Source of the DNA: Colwellia sp.
GTDB lineage: Bacteria; Pseudomonadota; Gammaproteobacteria; Enterobacterales; Alteromonadaceae
Length of the DNA stretch: 64,000 nt
Direction of reading: 5' to 3'
Assembly (NCBI GenBank): GCA_002733765.1
Contig: NVWU01000012.1
Coordinates: 106,180-170,179 of the forward strand
Shown: positions 45,638 through 54,949 of the stretch, in pieces
Position numbering within the stretch: position 1 is the first letter of the stretch
How the letters are laid out: the number at the start of each line of letters is the position of its first letter
Made by a program: the position numbers and the translations under genes
Notes under the pieces: model-generated
Databases searched by the model: none
The model's input: the letters and a program-made list of their open reading frames with translations, nothing else
Told to the model about the DNA's origin: nothing

Positions 45638-46462
45638 ATGATAGTAAATAATATGACTAGTGCCAGAGTTAGTTTTAAACTTGAAGATAACGTTGCTTAT
45701 ATTACTCTTAACCGCCCTGATAAACACAACGGTTTAGATAAACAGATGATTGTTGATTTGGTGAAAATAGCAAAACAAGTTAACAGGGATCGGTCTATTC
45801 GTTGTGTTATTTTACAAGGTGCAGGAGCTTCCTTTTGTGCCGGTTTAGATTTTAACTATGTAGCTAAAAATCCATCGTTTATTATTGGTTTTTTTCTCAA
45901 ACTTCCTTGGACTAAAGACAATATGTTTCAGCGAGTTGCGCATATTTGGCGTGATTTATCTGTACCGGTTATTGCGGTTGTGCATGGCAATTGTTTTGGA
46001 GCAGGGATGCAAATTATTTTAGCATGTGATTACCGCATTGCGACACCTGATGCTAACTTGTCAATTTTAGAAATGAAGTGGGGTTTGATACCTGATATGA
46101 GTGGTATGGCTACTTTGTCACGGTTAACTCGCGTTGATATTGCCCAAGAATTGACGATGACAGGGCGATTTTTTTCTGGCAGTGAGGCCTTAGAATACGG
46201 CCTTGTTTCAAAAGTGAGTGATAGCCCTTTAGCTGAGGCAAAATTATTAGCTGAGAAAATTTGTCAGCAAAGCCCTGATGCTATAGCCGCGACTAAATAT
46301 TTATTTAAGAAAACTTGGAAAAAAGATACTCGTATGGCTCTTTTGTGGGAGCGAATAACACAACTACGTTTACTTGGGAGAAAAAATCAGCGTATTGCGA
46401 TGAAAAATGGTTTAACACAATCAGGTAATAAAAAAGACTTTATTGATAGAAGCAGTTTTTAA
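45638..46462 (+). CDS. enoyl-CoA hydratase/isomerase (crotonase) family protein
   Basis: A 274-residue crotonase. The oxyanion-hole segments GAGASFCAGLDF and GNCFGAGMQI are present, and the third motif ILEMKWGLIPDMSG carries the acidic residue used by many members. It resembles the stand-alone crotonases of gammaproteobacteria rather than FadB. The substrate cannot be read. It stands between a repeat-bearing gap and the HDOD gene. An alternative start lies five codons in. Confidence 0.9.
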   Translation: MIVNNMTSARVSFKLEDNVAYITLNRPDKHNGLDKQMIVDLVKIAKQVNRDRSIRCVILQGAGASFCAGLDFNYVAKNPSFIIGFFLKLPWTKDNMFQRVAHIWRDLSVPVIAVVHGNCFGAGMQIILACDYRIATPDANLSILEMKWGLIPDMSGMATLSRLTRVDIAQELTMTGRFFSGSEALEYGLVSKVSDSPLAEAKLLAEKICQQSPDAIAATKYLFKKTWKKDTRMALLWERITQLRLLGRKNQRIAMKNGLTQSGNKKDFIDRSSF

Positions 46463-46556
46463 TTATCTCATATAAACATAGATAAAATAATTTAGACAAA
46501 ACAGGTGTTTGAGCGCATAGTTAGAAGAACTATACGCTCAAAAATCGAAAGTTGGA

Positions 46557-48041
46557 ATGTTAAAGCCAATCCCCAAAACAGCAGAACAATGGATCGAGAT
46601 TATTGCCAATACCGAGTTACCGGCGATAACGTCAACGGTAAAGATGCTTGATAAATTTTCAAATGATGATAAATCTTCCCTGCCAAAGCTTAGTAAGGCT
46701 ATATTGCACGATCAAGCCCTTTCCTCTTGTCTGTTAAAGGTTGCCAATAATGCACAACATATGGGTGTAAACAAGGTAACGACAGTTTCGCGTGCAACAG
46801 TGGTACTTGGTATTCAAACGGTAAAAAACGTTTGCTTAACGGCTAAGTTAGTTGATAGCTTATTAGCCAGTAAAAGCGTAGATTTCCGTGTTTATGAAAA
46901 GTTAATGCAGTTGATGGCCAATTCTTTTTTTGCAGCCATGTTAGCGAAAATGATGGTGCCAAATTACAGTGATGAGACGCAGGAAGAAGTGTATTTAGCC
47001 GCATTGTTATATGGTATAGGTGAAACTGCATTTTGGAGTAGCGGTGGTAAAATAGCGGATCAACTAGTTTGTGCTGCCGATATAGACAGCCCAGGATTTA
47101 AAGAATATTGTGAACAAGAAATTGGCACCAGTTTTAATTCATTAAGTCGAGGGTTGGCACATACATGGAATTTAAGTGATTTATTGCTAAAAGCGTTAGA
47201 CCAGCCAGAAAGCCGTACTGATGAAGTGAAAATTGTATTTTTTGCGGATAGATTAAGTACAAGTATTGCTCAGCCAGGTGAAAATGAAGAGGACTTTCAG
47301 AAGCTATTAGAAAATATTGCCAGCATAATGAAAATTACGGTGCCTCAATTGAAGGTTCGAATTACCCATACGAGAAAGCAAGCCGCTGAATTGTTGAGTT
47401 CGTATGGCGCAGATGTCTTAATTGACTTGATTAAAGTATTACCTAAAGCGAGTGACTTTAATCAAAACATTCGTTTTGCCTCAATTACCCAAATGAGTAA
47501 AGAGAAAATGTTACTCACCGCATTTATGAAGCTGACAAAATTGATGAAATCGAGTCGAGATATAAACGAGTATTTACAGACTACCTTGGTTGATGTTATC
47601 AACGTTTTTGAATTTAAACGGTGTAGTTTTTTAATGATATCTGATGATAAAACTCAAGTAAAATCTCGTTTTGTTTTTAATAGCCAAGCAGAAAGTGAGC
47701 TAACAAAAATAACGATTAATGTACGACAAAGTGATAATGCTATTGGACGAGTACTTGACTCTAAAGTACCCGCTTTAATTAATGATTATAGTCATAGACA
47801 ATGGCGAGACCTTATTACTAAGGAGCTTGCTGAATTTATACAAGACGGTTCATTAGCTATTATTCCAATTAATATTGGTGATAAAACGATAGGTGTTGTC
47901 TGTGCTCAACATTTTTCTACTCAACAAAAAACGGATAAAAACAGTTTGAAAAAAAACGTTATATCAACGGATGATTTTCAGCAGCTTTGTTCTTTAATTG
48001 ACCACCTTAATCTCTGTTTGACCATGATTATGTTACGTTGA
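46557..48041 (+). CDS. HDOD-GAF signalling protein
   Basis: A 494-residue cytoplasmic protein. Residues about 15-220 form an HDOD domain (LPAITSTVKML, HDQALSSCLLKVANNAQ, VLGIQTVKNVCLTAKLV), which resembles HD phosphohydrolases without their full metal site. Residues about 330-490 form a GAF-like domain (DINEYLQTTLVDVINVFEFKRC, LAIIPINIGDKTIGVVCA; quoted as short landmarks). HDOD proteins are scaffolds for c-di-GMP, motility or stress signalling; with three GGDEF proteins in the window a c-di-GMP role is plausible but not shown. Confidence 0.85.
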   Translation: MLKPIPKTAEQWIEIIANTELPAITSTVKMLDKFSNDDKSSLPKLSKAILHDQALSSCLLKVANNAQHMGVNKVTTVSRATVVLGIQTVKNVCLTAKLVDSLLASKSVDFRVYEKLMQLMANSFFAAMLAKMMVPNYSDETQEEVYLAALLYGIGETAFWSSGGKIADQLVCAADIDSPGFKEYCEQEIGTSFNSLSRGLAHTWNLSDLLLKALDQPESRTDEVKIVFFADRLSTSIAQPGENEEDFQKLLENIASIMKITVPQLKVRITHTRKQAAELLSSYGADVLIDLIKVLPKASDFNQNIRFASITQMSKEKMLLTAFMKLTKLMKSSRDINEYLQTTLVDVINVFEFKRCSFLMISDDKTQVKSRFVFNSQAESELTKITINVRQSDNAIGRVLDSKVPALINDYSHRQWRDLITKELAEFIQDGSLAIIPINIGDKTIGVVCAQHFSTQQKTDKNSLKKNVISTDDFQQLCSLIDHLNLCLTMIMLR

Positions 48042-48134
48042 TGACTTTAGTCTAGCTTTTCTGATAGACTCAACTTTTTAATTTTTATGCTTGTTCTTTT
48101 AACTCTTTTTAAATAATGGTCTTAGTCTCTCCCA

Positions 48135-48626
48135 ATGAATACACCTATTTTGTTTACTTGTAAATTTACTTTAGATAAAGCTCATTTCAATGAGTGTTAT
48201 AGTCAATCCAATACGCTAGTTCGCTCTGCGAATGCTTATTTTAAAGCGGGTATTTTGATGGTTTTTGGTTTGATTATTTTACTTTTTACTCCCGTTAATG
48301 CTTATGCTGCTTGGTTTGTGGTTGCGCTAGGTATCTTAGAAGCTTTAGCTATTTATTATAGTCAACCGTGGTGGGTGTTGAGACAAATGCTGAGTAGGGC
48401 TTCTGGCAGTGAAGTTACTTTGACCATTGATGAGCAAGGTGTATTAAGTGAGTCTTTTTACCATAATAGTCGGATAATGTGGTCAGATGTTTACGATATT
48501 AAAGAAACAAGTTTAGGTATTATATTGTATTTTACGGTTGGTAAAAGTACGAGTAAAAGTTACTTATCAAAAGGCTATTTATCAAATACTGCTCAACAAT
48601 ATATTGTTAATAAAATTAATCGTTAG
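48135..48626 (+). CDS. YcxB-like membrane protein
   Basis: A 163-residue protein with two membrane helices (about residues 35-52 and 56-74) and a C-terminal PH-like domain (EVTLTIDEQGVLSES, RIMWSDVYDIKE, GIILYFTV) as in the YcxB family. Function unknown. The pattern FTCKFTLDKAHF at the N-terminus is typical. A 93-bp gap separates it from the HDOD gene. Confidence 0.75.
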   Translation: MNTPILFTCKFTLDKAHFNECYSQSNTLVRSANAYFKAGILMVFGLIILLFTPVNAYAAWFVVALGILEALAIYYSQPWWVLRQMLSRASGSEVTLTIDEQGVLSESFYHNSRIMWSDVYDIKETSLGIILYFTVGKSTSKSYLSKGYLSNTAQQYIVNKINR

Positions 48627-48737
48627 CCTTGATATTAATCGCTCATCTACTAGTGATTAAGCTTTTCTTGTTCTTTGGTTATTAATTACCGGTAGTTTAG
48701 GTATAGTGTTATTCTGTTTTTCATTATTGGATATAAC

Positions 48738-49319
48738 ATGCAGTTATTAGGCTCTACTACTTCACCCTTTGTTAGGCGCTTACGTTTATATTTTGTTCAA
48801 CTCAAGGTCACTGACTTTGAGTTTGTTAATTTAGATATTTTTGCAAATAGTGACGATCGACAATTATTAACGGATAATAATCCGGCACAAAAGGTGCCTG
48901 CGTTGATTGATAACGATCAGTGTATATATGATTCTCGCGTGATTTTTCGGTATTTATCGCAAAAGTATCAACAACCGTCACTTACTTGGTCACAAGAAAA
49001 TTTATTAACATTAATTGATGCTGCAAATGACTCATTAATCAGTTTGTTTTTACTGAAGCGTTCAGGTTTAGATACGAGTGAAGACCGATTGTTTTTTAAC
49101 TTACAACATGAGCGTGTTGAAAAAATATTTTCAGTATTAGCGCAGGCTGTTAACGATGGTGAGTTTAAACAATGGCATTATCCTGCTATTTGTTTATATT
49201 GCTTACTGGATTGGGTGGCATTTCGCCAGCTTTATGATTTTAATTCCCTTATTGATTTAGCTGAATTTCACCAGACAAATACTAATAATGCCGAGGTTAA
49301 AAAAACAGATCCTCGTTAA
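48738..49319 (+). CDS. glutathione S-transferase family protein
   Basis: A 193-residue protein. The thioredoxin-like N-domain runs from LLGSTTSPFVRRLRLYF through the cis-Pro NPAQKVPAL and the glutathione-binding YDSRVIFRYLSQKY; the helical C-domain follows. The likely catalytic Ser/Thr lies in STTSPF. Substrate unknown. It ends 110 bp before the response-regulator gene, whose ribosome-binding site is hidden in a hairpin. Confidence 0.85.
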   Translation: MQLLGSTTSPFVRRLRLYFVQLKVTDFEFVNLDIFANSDDRQLLTDNNPAQKVPALIDNDQCIYDSRVIFRYLSQKYQQPSLTWSQENLLTLIDAANDSLISLFLLKRSGLDTSEDRLFFNLQHERVEKIFSVLAQAVNDGEFKQWHYPAICLYCLLDWVAFRQLYDFNSLIDLAEFHQTNTNNAEVKKTDPR

Positions 49320-49382
49320 GGTAACAAATTTAAACGAGCTATTAACAAGGTACTACAACGTTATATGTAACGCTAATTTACA

Positions 49383-49431
49383 ATTCTCCTTTATATCAAG
49401 AAAATTTAATTCACTTGATATAAAGGAGAAT
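49383..49431 (+). promoter_or_regulatory. 18-bp hairpin masking the ribosome-binding site of the response regulator
   Basis: A perfect 18-bp inverted repeat (arms 49383-49400 and 49414-49431, 13-nt AT-rich loop). The right arm contains the Shine-Dalgarno AAGGAG (49423-49428) just before three in-frame ATG codons at 49430, 49433 and 49436. The left arm carries its complement CTCCTT. No T-run follows on either strand, so it is not a terminator. In mRNA it would block ribosome entry; only 5 of the 18 pairs are G-C, so warming, an RNA chaperone or a helicase could open it. The position shows translational control; the trigger is inference. Confidence 0.75.
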
Positions 49432-49435
49432 GATG

Positions 49436-50191
49436 ATGTTAAATTTTGTGACCGAAAATCGAATAGAACCTAGTAATATTTTATCTTGTGATACCGTTAA
49501 AGGACGCTCAATATTATTAATTGGAAGTGATCCGCAACAGTCAGATTCATTTCAGCAGCAATTATGTCGCCACGGTTATCAAGTTCAGCAAAAGCAAAGT
49601 GATGACAGTATTGGGGAAAGTATTGTTAGAAATCAACCTAAAATAGTTATTCTTGATATAGGCTTTAGTGGTTTAAGCAAGCTATATCTTATCACAAGCA
49701 TTAGAGCTGTATTCACTGGGCCGTTAGTCTTATTAACTTGTTGCGTTAGTGAACAAGAGCAAGTGATGGCATTCAATTTAGGTGTGGATGAGTATTTAAT
49801 TAACCCTATCTCTATAAATATATTTGATGTCAGAGTTGCGGCCTTATTTAAGCGCTTTATAAAGTCACAGTCAATTGATCAGCAAGATCAAATACAATTA
49901 GGTGATTTAACTTTATTTCCCTTTTCATTTAAATGCCAAGTAGATGGGCAGTCCATTGCTTTAACTCAATTTGAATTCAAATTATTATATTTGTTGGCGA
50001 GTAATGAAGGCAAGATAATGAGCAGAGATTTTATTTATAAAGCTCTCTTGAGTAGGGAGTATAATGGTATAGAGCGAACCGTTGATGTAAGGGTTTCACA
50101 GTTACGTGATAAACTTACTCGTCAAGGCGTACAAAAAACTCAAATAGAAACTGTTTGGGGTCAAGGTTATATGCTAAGTTTACTTAGTTAA
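49436..50191 (+). CDS. orphan OmpR/PhoB-type response regulator with degenerate receiver
   Basis: A response regulator of 251 residues from the ATG at 49436, which is best spaced from AAGGAG; starts at 49430 or 49433 are possible. The receiver (about 23-140) keeps an aspartate at the phosphorylation position (VILDIGF, D74) and the Thr switch (VLLTCC), but the acidic pair reads GSDP and the invariant Lys is replaced by Asn in EYLINPIS. The C-terminal winged helix is normal (LTQFEFKLLYLL, RTVDVRVSQLRDKL, TVWGQGYML). No histidine kinase is adjacent. It may act without phosphorylation, controlled through its hairpin-masked translation start. Confidence 0.9.
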   Translation: MLNFVTENRIEPSNILSCDTVKGRSILLIGSDPQQSDSFQQQLCRHGYQVQQKQSDDSIGESIVRNQPKIVILDIGFSGLSKLYLITSIRAVFTGPLVLLTCCVSEQEQVMAFNLGVDEYLINPISINIFDVRVAALFKRFIKSQSIDQQDQIQLGDLTLFPFSFKCQVDGQSIALTQFEFKLLYLLASNEGKIMSRDFIYKALLSREYNGIERTVDVRVSQLRDKLTRQGVQKTQIETVWGQGYMLSLLS

Positions 50192-50469
50192 CCTGAAAAC
50201 TGTTTAATAAGTTTTAACAAATTCAGAGGGCTAGTTGAGAAACGCTTTATGCTGCATTACTGATTTAGACAAGGACGCTACATGGGTGGTGTTATTAGAG
50301 AATGTAGGAGTATATTTTCCTGAACGAGCATTCTCTTCAATCAAGGTTTTATTTTTGAAAATTAACTTGATGAAATTTTGAACCATTCATTAATTTAATT
50401 GGTATAACTTTGCGCTTATATCGTATTGTCTATATACTCGCCGTCTAAAATTTTACTAGGACTTCTCCG

Positions 50470-51219
50470 TTGTTAACAATCATCCGCTTTATTTTGATGT
50501 CTATAGCCTTTCTTTTTATTTGTACAGTTTCCTGTTTTTACTGTTTATTAAGGCCTTTTCACCGTGATAATGTTCATCATACTTCGAGGTATTTAGGTAA
50601 GATAACCAAATTATTAGGTTTTGATGTTGAGGTGAGAATACCAGAATCAGTTAAAAATATTGGCCCTGTGATATATGTTGCCAACCATCAAAATAGTTAT
50701 GATGTTTTCACTATGGCCAATGCGGTACAGCCAAGTACGGTAAGTGTTGGTAAGAAAAGTTTAAAATGGATCCCTATTTTTGGGCAAATGTACTGGTTAA
50801 CTGGCAATATATTAATCGATCGTAAGAATACCAGTAAAGCAATGGGGTTTATTAATTTAACCGCAAAAAAAATTATAGATAAAAAGCTTTCTATATGGAT
50901 GTTTCCTGAAGGTACACGTAGCAGAGGGCGAGGTTTACTGCCTTTTAAGACGGGAGCGTTTCGTACAGCAGCATTAGCCAATGTACCTATTGTGCCTATT
51001 TGTGCAAGTAATCAAGTAGGAACAATTAAATTAGGGCGTTGGAATAATGGTAAGATAATTATAGAATTTTTAGATCCTATCTATATATCAGACAATACTC
51101 CTGCCAGTGCTCGTGCTGCTGCTGATCAAGCTTATAGATTGATGAAGGTTAAAATTGAGCAACTAGATGAAGAAATTGAAAATAGCGCTAAAATTAATAA
51201 TCAAAAAGGTGATAAGTAA
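50470..51219 (+). CDS. plsC: 1-acyl-sn-glycerol-3-phosphate acyltransferase
   Basis: A 249-residue membrane acyltransferase that acylates lysophosphatidic acid to phosphatidic acid. After an N-terminal helix it shows the HX4D motif NHQNSYD (near residue 75) and the FPEGTRSRGRG motif (near residue 146), and PIVPICAS. The start is a TTG with AGGA eight bases before it; it matches the usual length of PlsC N-termini, while the first ATG (50497) would cut the helix short. The stop overlaps rraB by one base. Confidence 0.94.
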   Translation: MLTIIRFILMSIAFLFICTVSCFYCLLRPFHRDNVHHTSRYLGKITKLLGFDVEVRIPESVKNIGPVIYVANHQNSYDVFTMANAVQPSTVSVGKKSLKWIPIFGQMYWLTGNILIDRKNTSKAMGFINLTAKKIIDKKLSIWMFPEGTRSRGRGLLPFKTGAFRTAALANVPIVPICASNQVGTIKLGRWNNGKIIIEFLDPIYISDNTPASARAAADQAYRLMKVKIEQLDEEIENSAKINNQKGDK

Positions 51220-51569
51220 TGATTGATGAAGAATTAACGCATTGGTTTGAGCATACCGAAGCACTTGTAAATGAATTACTTGAAGATGGTACCAATGACG
51301 AAGTTTATCATACTATTGAACACCATTTTGCTAGTGAGAATTTTGATTTATTAGAGAAAGCAGCGATTACTGCATTTAAATTAGGATTAGAAATAGAAGA
51401 TCCTGAAGAAGCTGAATTAGAAAATGGCGATAAAATATTTGCCTTTGATATTGTTACCGAGCAAATGCTAAATGCTGAAGTGTTACGTAAAGAAACAAAA
51501 GAAATGTACGAGTTAGCAAAAAAGTGCAAAGTAGACTATGATGGGTGGGGAACTTATTTCGAAGAATAA
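51219..51569 (+). CDS. rraB: regulator of RNase E activity B
   Basis: A 116-residue acidic protein with the RraB pattern: an N-terminal acidic helix, DEVYHTIEHHFAS, FDLLEKAAITAFKLG and the C-terminal YELAKKCKVDYDGWGTYFE. RraB binds the RNase E degradosome and changes its substrate choice. It is coupled to plsC by a TAATG overlap. With rppH, deaD and rhlE-like genes it adds to the RNA-turnover functions in this window. Confidence 0.92.
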   Translation: MIDEELTHWFEHTEALVNELLEDGTNDEVYHTIEHHFASENFDLLEKAAITAFKLGLEIEDPEEAELENGDKIFAFDIVTEQMLNAEVLRKETKEMYELAKKCKVDYDGWGTYFEE

Positions 51570-51657
51570 ACTTGCTCGAATAAGCTTTCTAAAATTAGTC
51601 TATATGGTGTTAACAAATACTCTATATCAGTAATTTTTATCTTAAGGAATACAAGCC

Positions 51658-51843
51658 ATGGAATGGATCAATAAATTTTTTATACAGGAACCTTTTGCTT
51701 TAGTAATCCCTGTTGCAATTATTATTAGTATATTTGTTTATGCGGCTCGTCGTGCTCATATAAAACATTTAGAGCGCATAAGACAAATTGATGAGAATTA
51801 TCATATTCAAATAAATCCCAAAGCCTCTTCTTATCGACAATAG
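51658..51843 (+). CDS. small single-helix membrane protein
   Basis: A 61-residue protein with one membrane helix at about residues 15-31 (LVIPVAIIISIFVYAAR) and a basic, helical tail (RRAHIKHLERIRQIDENYHI). TTAAGGAA before the ATG supports real expression. It ends one base before the RND gene stop, convergent. Many marine gammaproteobacteria carry such small proteins; I cannot name a family. Confidence 0.7.
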   Translation: MEWINKFFIQEPFALVIPVAIIISIFVYAARRAHIKHLERIRQIDENYHIQINPKASSYRQ

Positions 51844-51844
51844 C

Positions 51845-54800
51845 TTACGCTTGTTCATTTAATTCAAACGCGCGGCGTTGACTAAACAATGAAAATGCGG
51901 CGGGCACAAATAAGAATGATAGCAATGTTGTTAATACCGTACCGCCTGCTATCGCAATAGCAAAAGGTGGCCAAAATCCTCCCCCAGCTAAAATTAAAGG
52001 TAAGAAGCCACCTACTGTCGTTATTGTCGTGGACGTTATATGGCGAGTACAGCTTTGTACGCCTCTAATAATAGCACTAGGGTTACCTTGTACTGCTTGG
52101 GCATCACTTTTTAATTCAGCAATAATAACTATCGCTGCATTGATGGCTAGACCCATTAGGCCTAATAAAGCGATTATTACGGTGAAACCAAAGGGGTAAC
52201 CAAACATATATACGGTTAGTAACCCTAAACCGACAGATTGTAATGCAGAGAAGAAGATAATACCGCCGAGTCTAAAAGAATTGAATGACAGTACTACCAC
52301 GGTTATTAATAAAGTAAATATCATACCTACGCTAGCAAGTAATTTACCAACCGCATCATTACGTTTGGATGACTCGCCCCCAATTTCTATTTTATATCCA
52401 GCAGGTAACTGATAATTTTGTGCTGCTATATTCTGAGTAACTCTTGTCAAAACTACGCTTGGTAAAACCCCTGAGCGGATATAACCTTCAATAACATTTA
52501 CTCTAGAGCCATTACGGTGAGGAATCGCACCTCGACTAGGTTTTAGTGAAAAATCAGCAATTGCTGTTAAAGGAATAGGCTGAGCATTGCTCCCCATACT
52601 TGGGCTAAGTAAATTGATATTGGCTAAATCATTGATATTAGCTCTAGCTTCATTGGCAAGCCGAACCCGTACTGGAATTGATTCAGTTGCTTCAATAATA
52701 GAGCCGCTAACTTGTCCGCTTAAACTGCCTTGCAATTGCTCTGCAATATCAATTAAAGATAAACCCAGCAAGGCTGCCGCTTCTTCATCGGTTTTTACCC
52801 ACACTTTAGGAGTGCCAGGCTGTAGTGAAACACGGGTATGAATAATGTCAGTAGTTTGCGTCATTATTTTTCGAATGTCATCACCAATAACTTTTAGGGT
52901 ATCTAAGTTAGGGCCATATACGCGCAATTCAACCGGCGCATTAAAAGGGGGTCCTTGTTCTAGTTTCCGTACTAATATTTGTGCTTGTGGTATTAGTTCA
53001 TCTAAAGAGGCTTGTAGCTTAGAAATCAAGTTGTTTGCAGTGTTAAAGTCAGTTGTCGTGATCATTGCCTGAGCATAATTTTGAAAACCATCTTTGGTCG
53101 GTGTTAAATTATAATAAAAGGAAGGGGCATTTTTCCCGATAAACCAACGGACTTTTTCTATCCCTTGTTGTTGATAAAGGTAGTCACTTATTTGTTGGCT
53201 AGTAACTTGTGTATTAACAATACTGCTTTGTGCTGGCATAAATAGTTCAATGTGGAACATATCGCGATCAGAAGGTGGAAAGAACTGCTCGCTTAGCTGC
53301 GTTGATAGAACAAAACCCAACAAAGGTAAGCCAAATACAGTGATTATCGTTATCTTTTTATAAGTAAGCGCCCAGTGCAGTCCTTTTTCAAACAATTGAT
53401 TTAGTTTAGGTAAATGAATACCTCCTTGATACCAAGGGCTATCGTTTTTGATAGATCCTTTTAACGCTATGCCTCTAGGAATAAAACGTCCCGCTAAGCC
53501 AGCGACGATAGTATGAGAAATAATATAGGAACCAACAAGGGAGAAAATAACGCTATAAGCAATTCCTCCAACAAATTCGCCGGCAGAGCCAGGCATTAAA
53601 ATAAGGGGCATAAAGGCTAAAATCGTTGTGATGGTTGAACCAAGTAAAGGAAGCCATAAGTGTTTTACCGCAAAGCTAACACTATCAAGTCGGCGCATGC
53701 CTTCTTGGCGCTTAGTTTGAATAGTATCTGTCATTACAATGGCATTATCGACCATAATACCTAACGCAACGACTAAGCCAGTGACTGACATCTGGTGAAT
53801 AGGTATGCCATAAAAGCTCATTACAGACAATGTAAATAATACTGTTAACGGTAAAGAGGCGGCCACAATAGCGGCGGATCGCCAGCCTAATGTAATCAAC
53901 AATACGATTGAAATTAATATAAAGCCCAGTGCTATATTATCGAGTAAATCCCCCAAACGTTTTTCTGTATAAGTATTCTGATCAAACAATACTTCAAGCT
54001 TAATATTTTGAGGCAATTGTTTCGCATATTGAGCTAGCTCTGCTTTAATATTTGCGCTCCAGCGATCTATACGTAAATTTGGCAACATACGCGCTGCTAC
54101 TACTACTGCGGGCTTATCATTAATAATCGCCATTTCTTGGGCAGGCCACGCTAAACTTTTACTTACTTTTGCTATGTCACCTAATCGGAGAATGGTACCT
54201 GAACTCTCTTCTTTGATTGGGATGTTTTCAATACGTGTCACGCTGTTAAAAGCGCCAGTTAACTCAACTTGCATTTGATTTTGTTGGTTAACTAATTGCC
54301 CTGCAGATACTTTGGCATCAGATTGTTGAATTTTTTGAGATATAATCTTACTGGACAAATTTAACTTACTACTAAGTCCTTGTTCTATTTCAACTAAAAT
54401 TTCTTCTTGGCCATGGCCAAAAATACTGACCAAATCAGTGCCATTGACAATACGTAAACGATTTTGAAGATCATTAGCATAGCGACCTAAACTAGCAATA
54501 TCACTAGGGCTATCACCTTGCCAATTTAAGGCAATAAGCTGGGTAAAGGCGTAACTTCTATCATCTTCTAATGTTGACGCTAATGTGTTCGGTGGCAGTT
54601 GTGGAGCCACGTCATTAAGTAAATCTCTAACTCTAGACCAAATAGGTAGGGAATTTGTCACTTCATCGTGTAATTCAAGTTTTATCGCTGAAATGCCAGC
54701 ACGTGAAATTGAAGTAATATTTTTAATTTCAGAAATTTTACGTAATTTTTGTTCTATTTTCTCGGTAATAAGTACTTCAATACGTTCAGCACTAGCGCCA

Positions 54801-54949
54801 GGTAAGCGTGTTAAAACGCTGGCATGCCTGTTTTCCATTCGTGGATCTTCCATTCTTGGCATTGTGGATAATGCACCAAGTCCTGAAACAATTAATAGAA
54901 TAATGGCAAGTGACATTAACCGACCATTTTTAACAAATGAACGGATCAT
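51845..54949 (-). CDS. RND efflux pump, inner-membrane permease
   Basis: A 1034-residue RND permease (AcrB/HAE1 superfamily) with twelve helices in two similar halves, each with a large periplasmic loop. It shows MPRMEDPRMENRHASVLTRLPGASA near the N-terminus (partly quoted), the helix-4 relay region GIMVDNAIVMTDT and the second-half GLMGLAINAAIVI. The relay has a single Asp where AcrB has two, as in several RND subfamilies. It overlaps the adaptor gene by four bases (ATGA) and is probably repressed by the divergent TetR protein. Substrates are unknown. Confidence 0.95.
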   Translation of the reverse strand: MIRSFVKNGRLMSLAIILLIVSGLGALSTMPRMEDPRMENRHASVLTRLPGASAERIEVLITEKIEQKLRKISEIKNITSISRAGISAIKLELHDEVTNSLPIWSRVRDLLNDVAPQLPPNTLASTLEDDRSYAFTQLIALNWQGDSPSDIASLGRYANDLQNRLRIVNGTDLVSIFGHGQEEILVEIEQGLSSKLNLSSKIISQKIQQSDAKVSAGQLVNQQNQMQVELTGAFNSVTRIENIPIKEESSGTILRLGDIAKVSKSLAWPAQEMAIINDKPAVVVAARMLPNLRIDRWSANIKAELAQYAKQLPQNIKLEVLFDQNTYTEKRLGDLLDNIALGFILISIVLLITLGWRSAAIVAASLPLTVLFTLSVMSFYGIPIHQMSVTGLVVALGIMVDNAIVMTDTIQTKRQEGMRRLDSVSFAVKHLWLPLLGSTITTILAFMPLILMPGSAGEFVGGIAYSVIFSLVGSYIISHTIVAGLAGRFIPRGIALKGSIKNDSPWYQGGIHLPKLNQLFEKGLHWALTYKKITIITVFGLPLLGFVLSTQLSEQFFPPSDRDMFHIELFMPAQSSIVNTQVTSQQISDYLYQQQGIEKVRWFIGKNAPSFYYNLTPTKDGFQNYAQAMITTTDFNTANNLISKLQASLDELIPQAQILVRKLEQGPPFNAPVELRVYGPNLDTLKVIGDDIRKIMTQTTDIIHTRVSLQPGTPKVWVKTDEEAAALLGLSLIDIAEQLQGSLSGQVSGSIIEATESIPVRVRLANEARANINDLANINLLSPSMGSNAQPIPLTAIADFSLKPSRGAIPHRNGSRVNVIEGYIRSGVLPSVVLTRVTQNIAAQNYQLPAGYKIEIGGESSKRNDAVGKLLASVGMIFTLLITVVVLSFNSFRLGGIIFFSALQSVGLGLLTVYMFGYPFGFTVIIALLGLMGLAINAAIVIIAELKSDAQAVQGNPSAIIRGVQSCTRHITSTTITTVGGFLPLILAGGGFWPPFAIAIAGGTVLTTLLSFLFVPAAFSLFSQRRAFELNEQA

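Noticed and set aside
49383..49431. Hairpin as a transcription terminator of the GST gene
   Set aside because: No T-run follows on either strand and the right arm holds the Shine-Dalgarno of the next gene.
49288..49473. 61-residue plus-strand frame
   Set aside because: It runs across the end of the GST gene and the hairpin before the response regulator, lacks a ribosome-binding site and reads through the palindrome.
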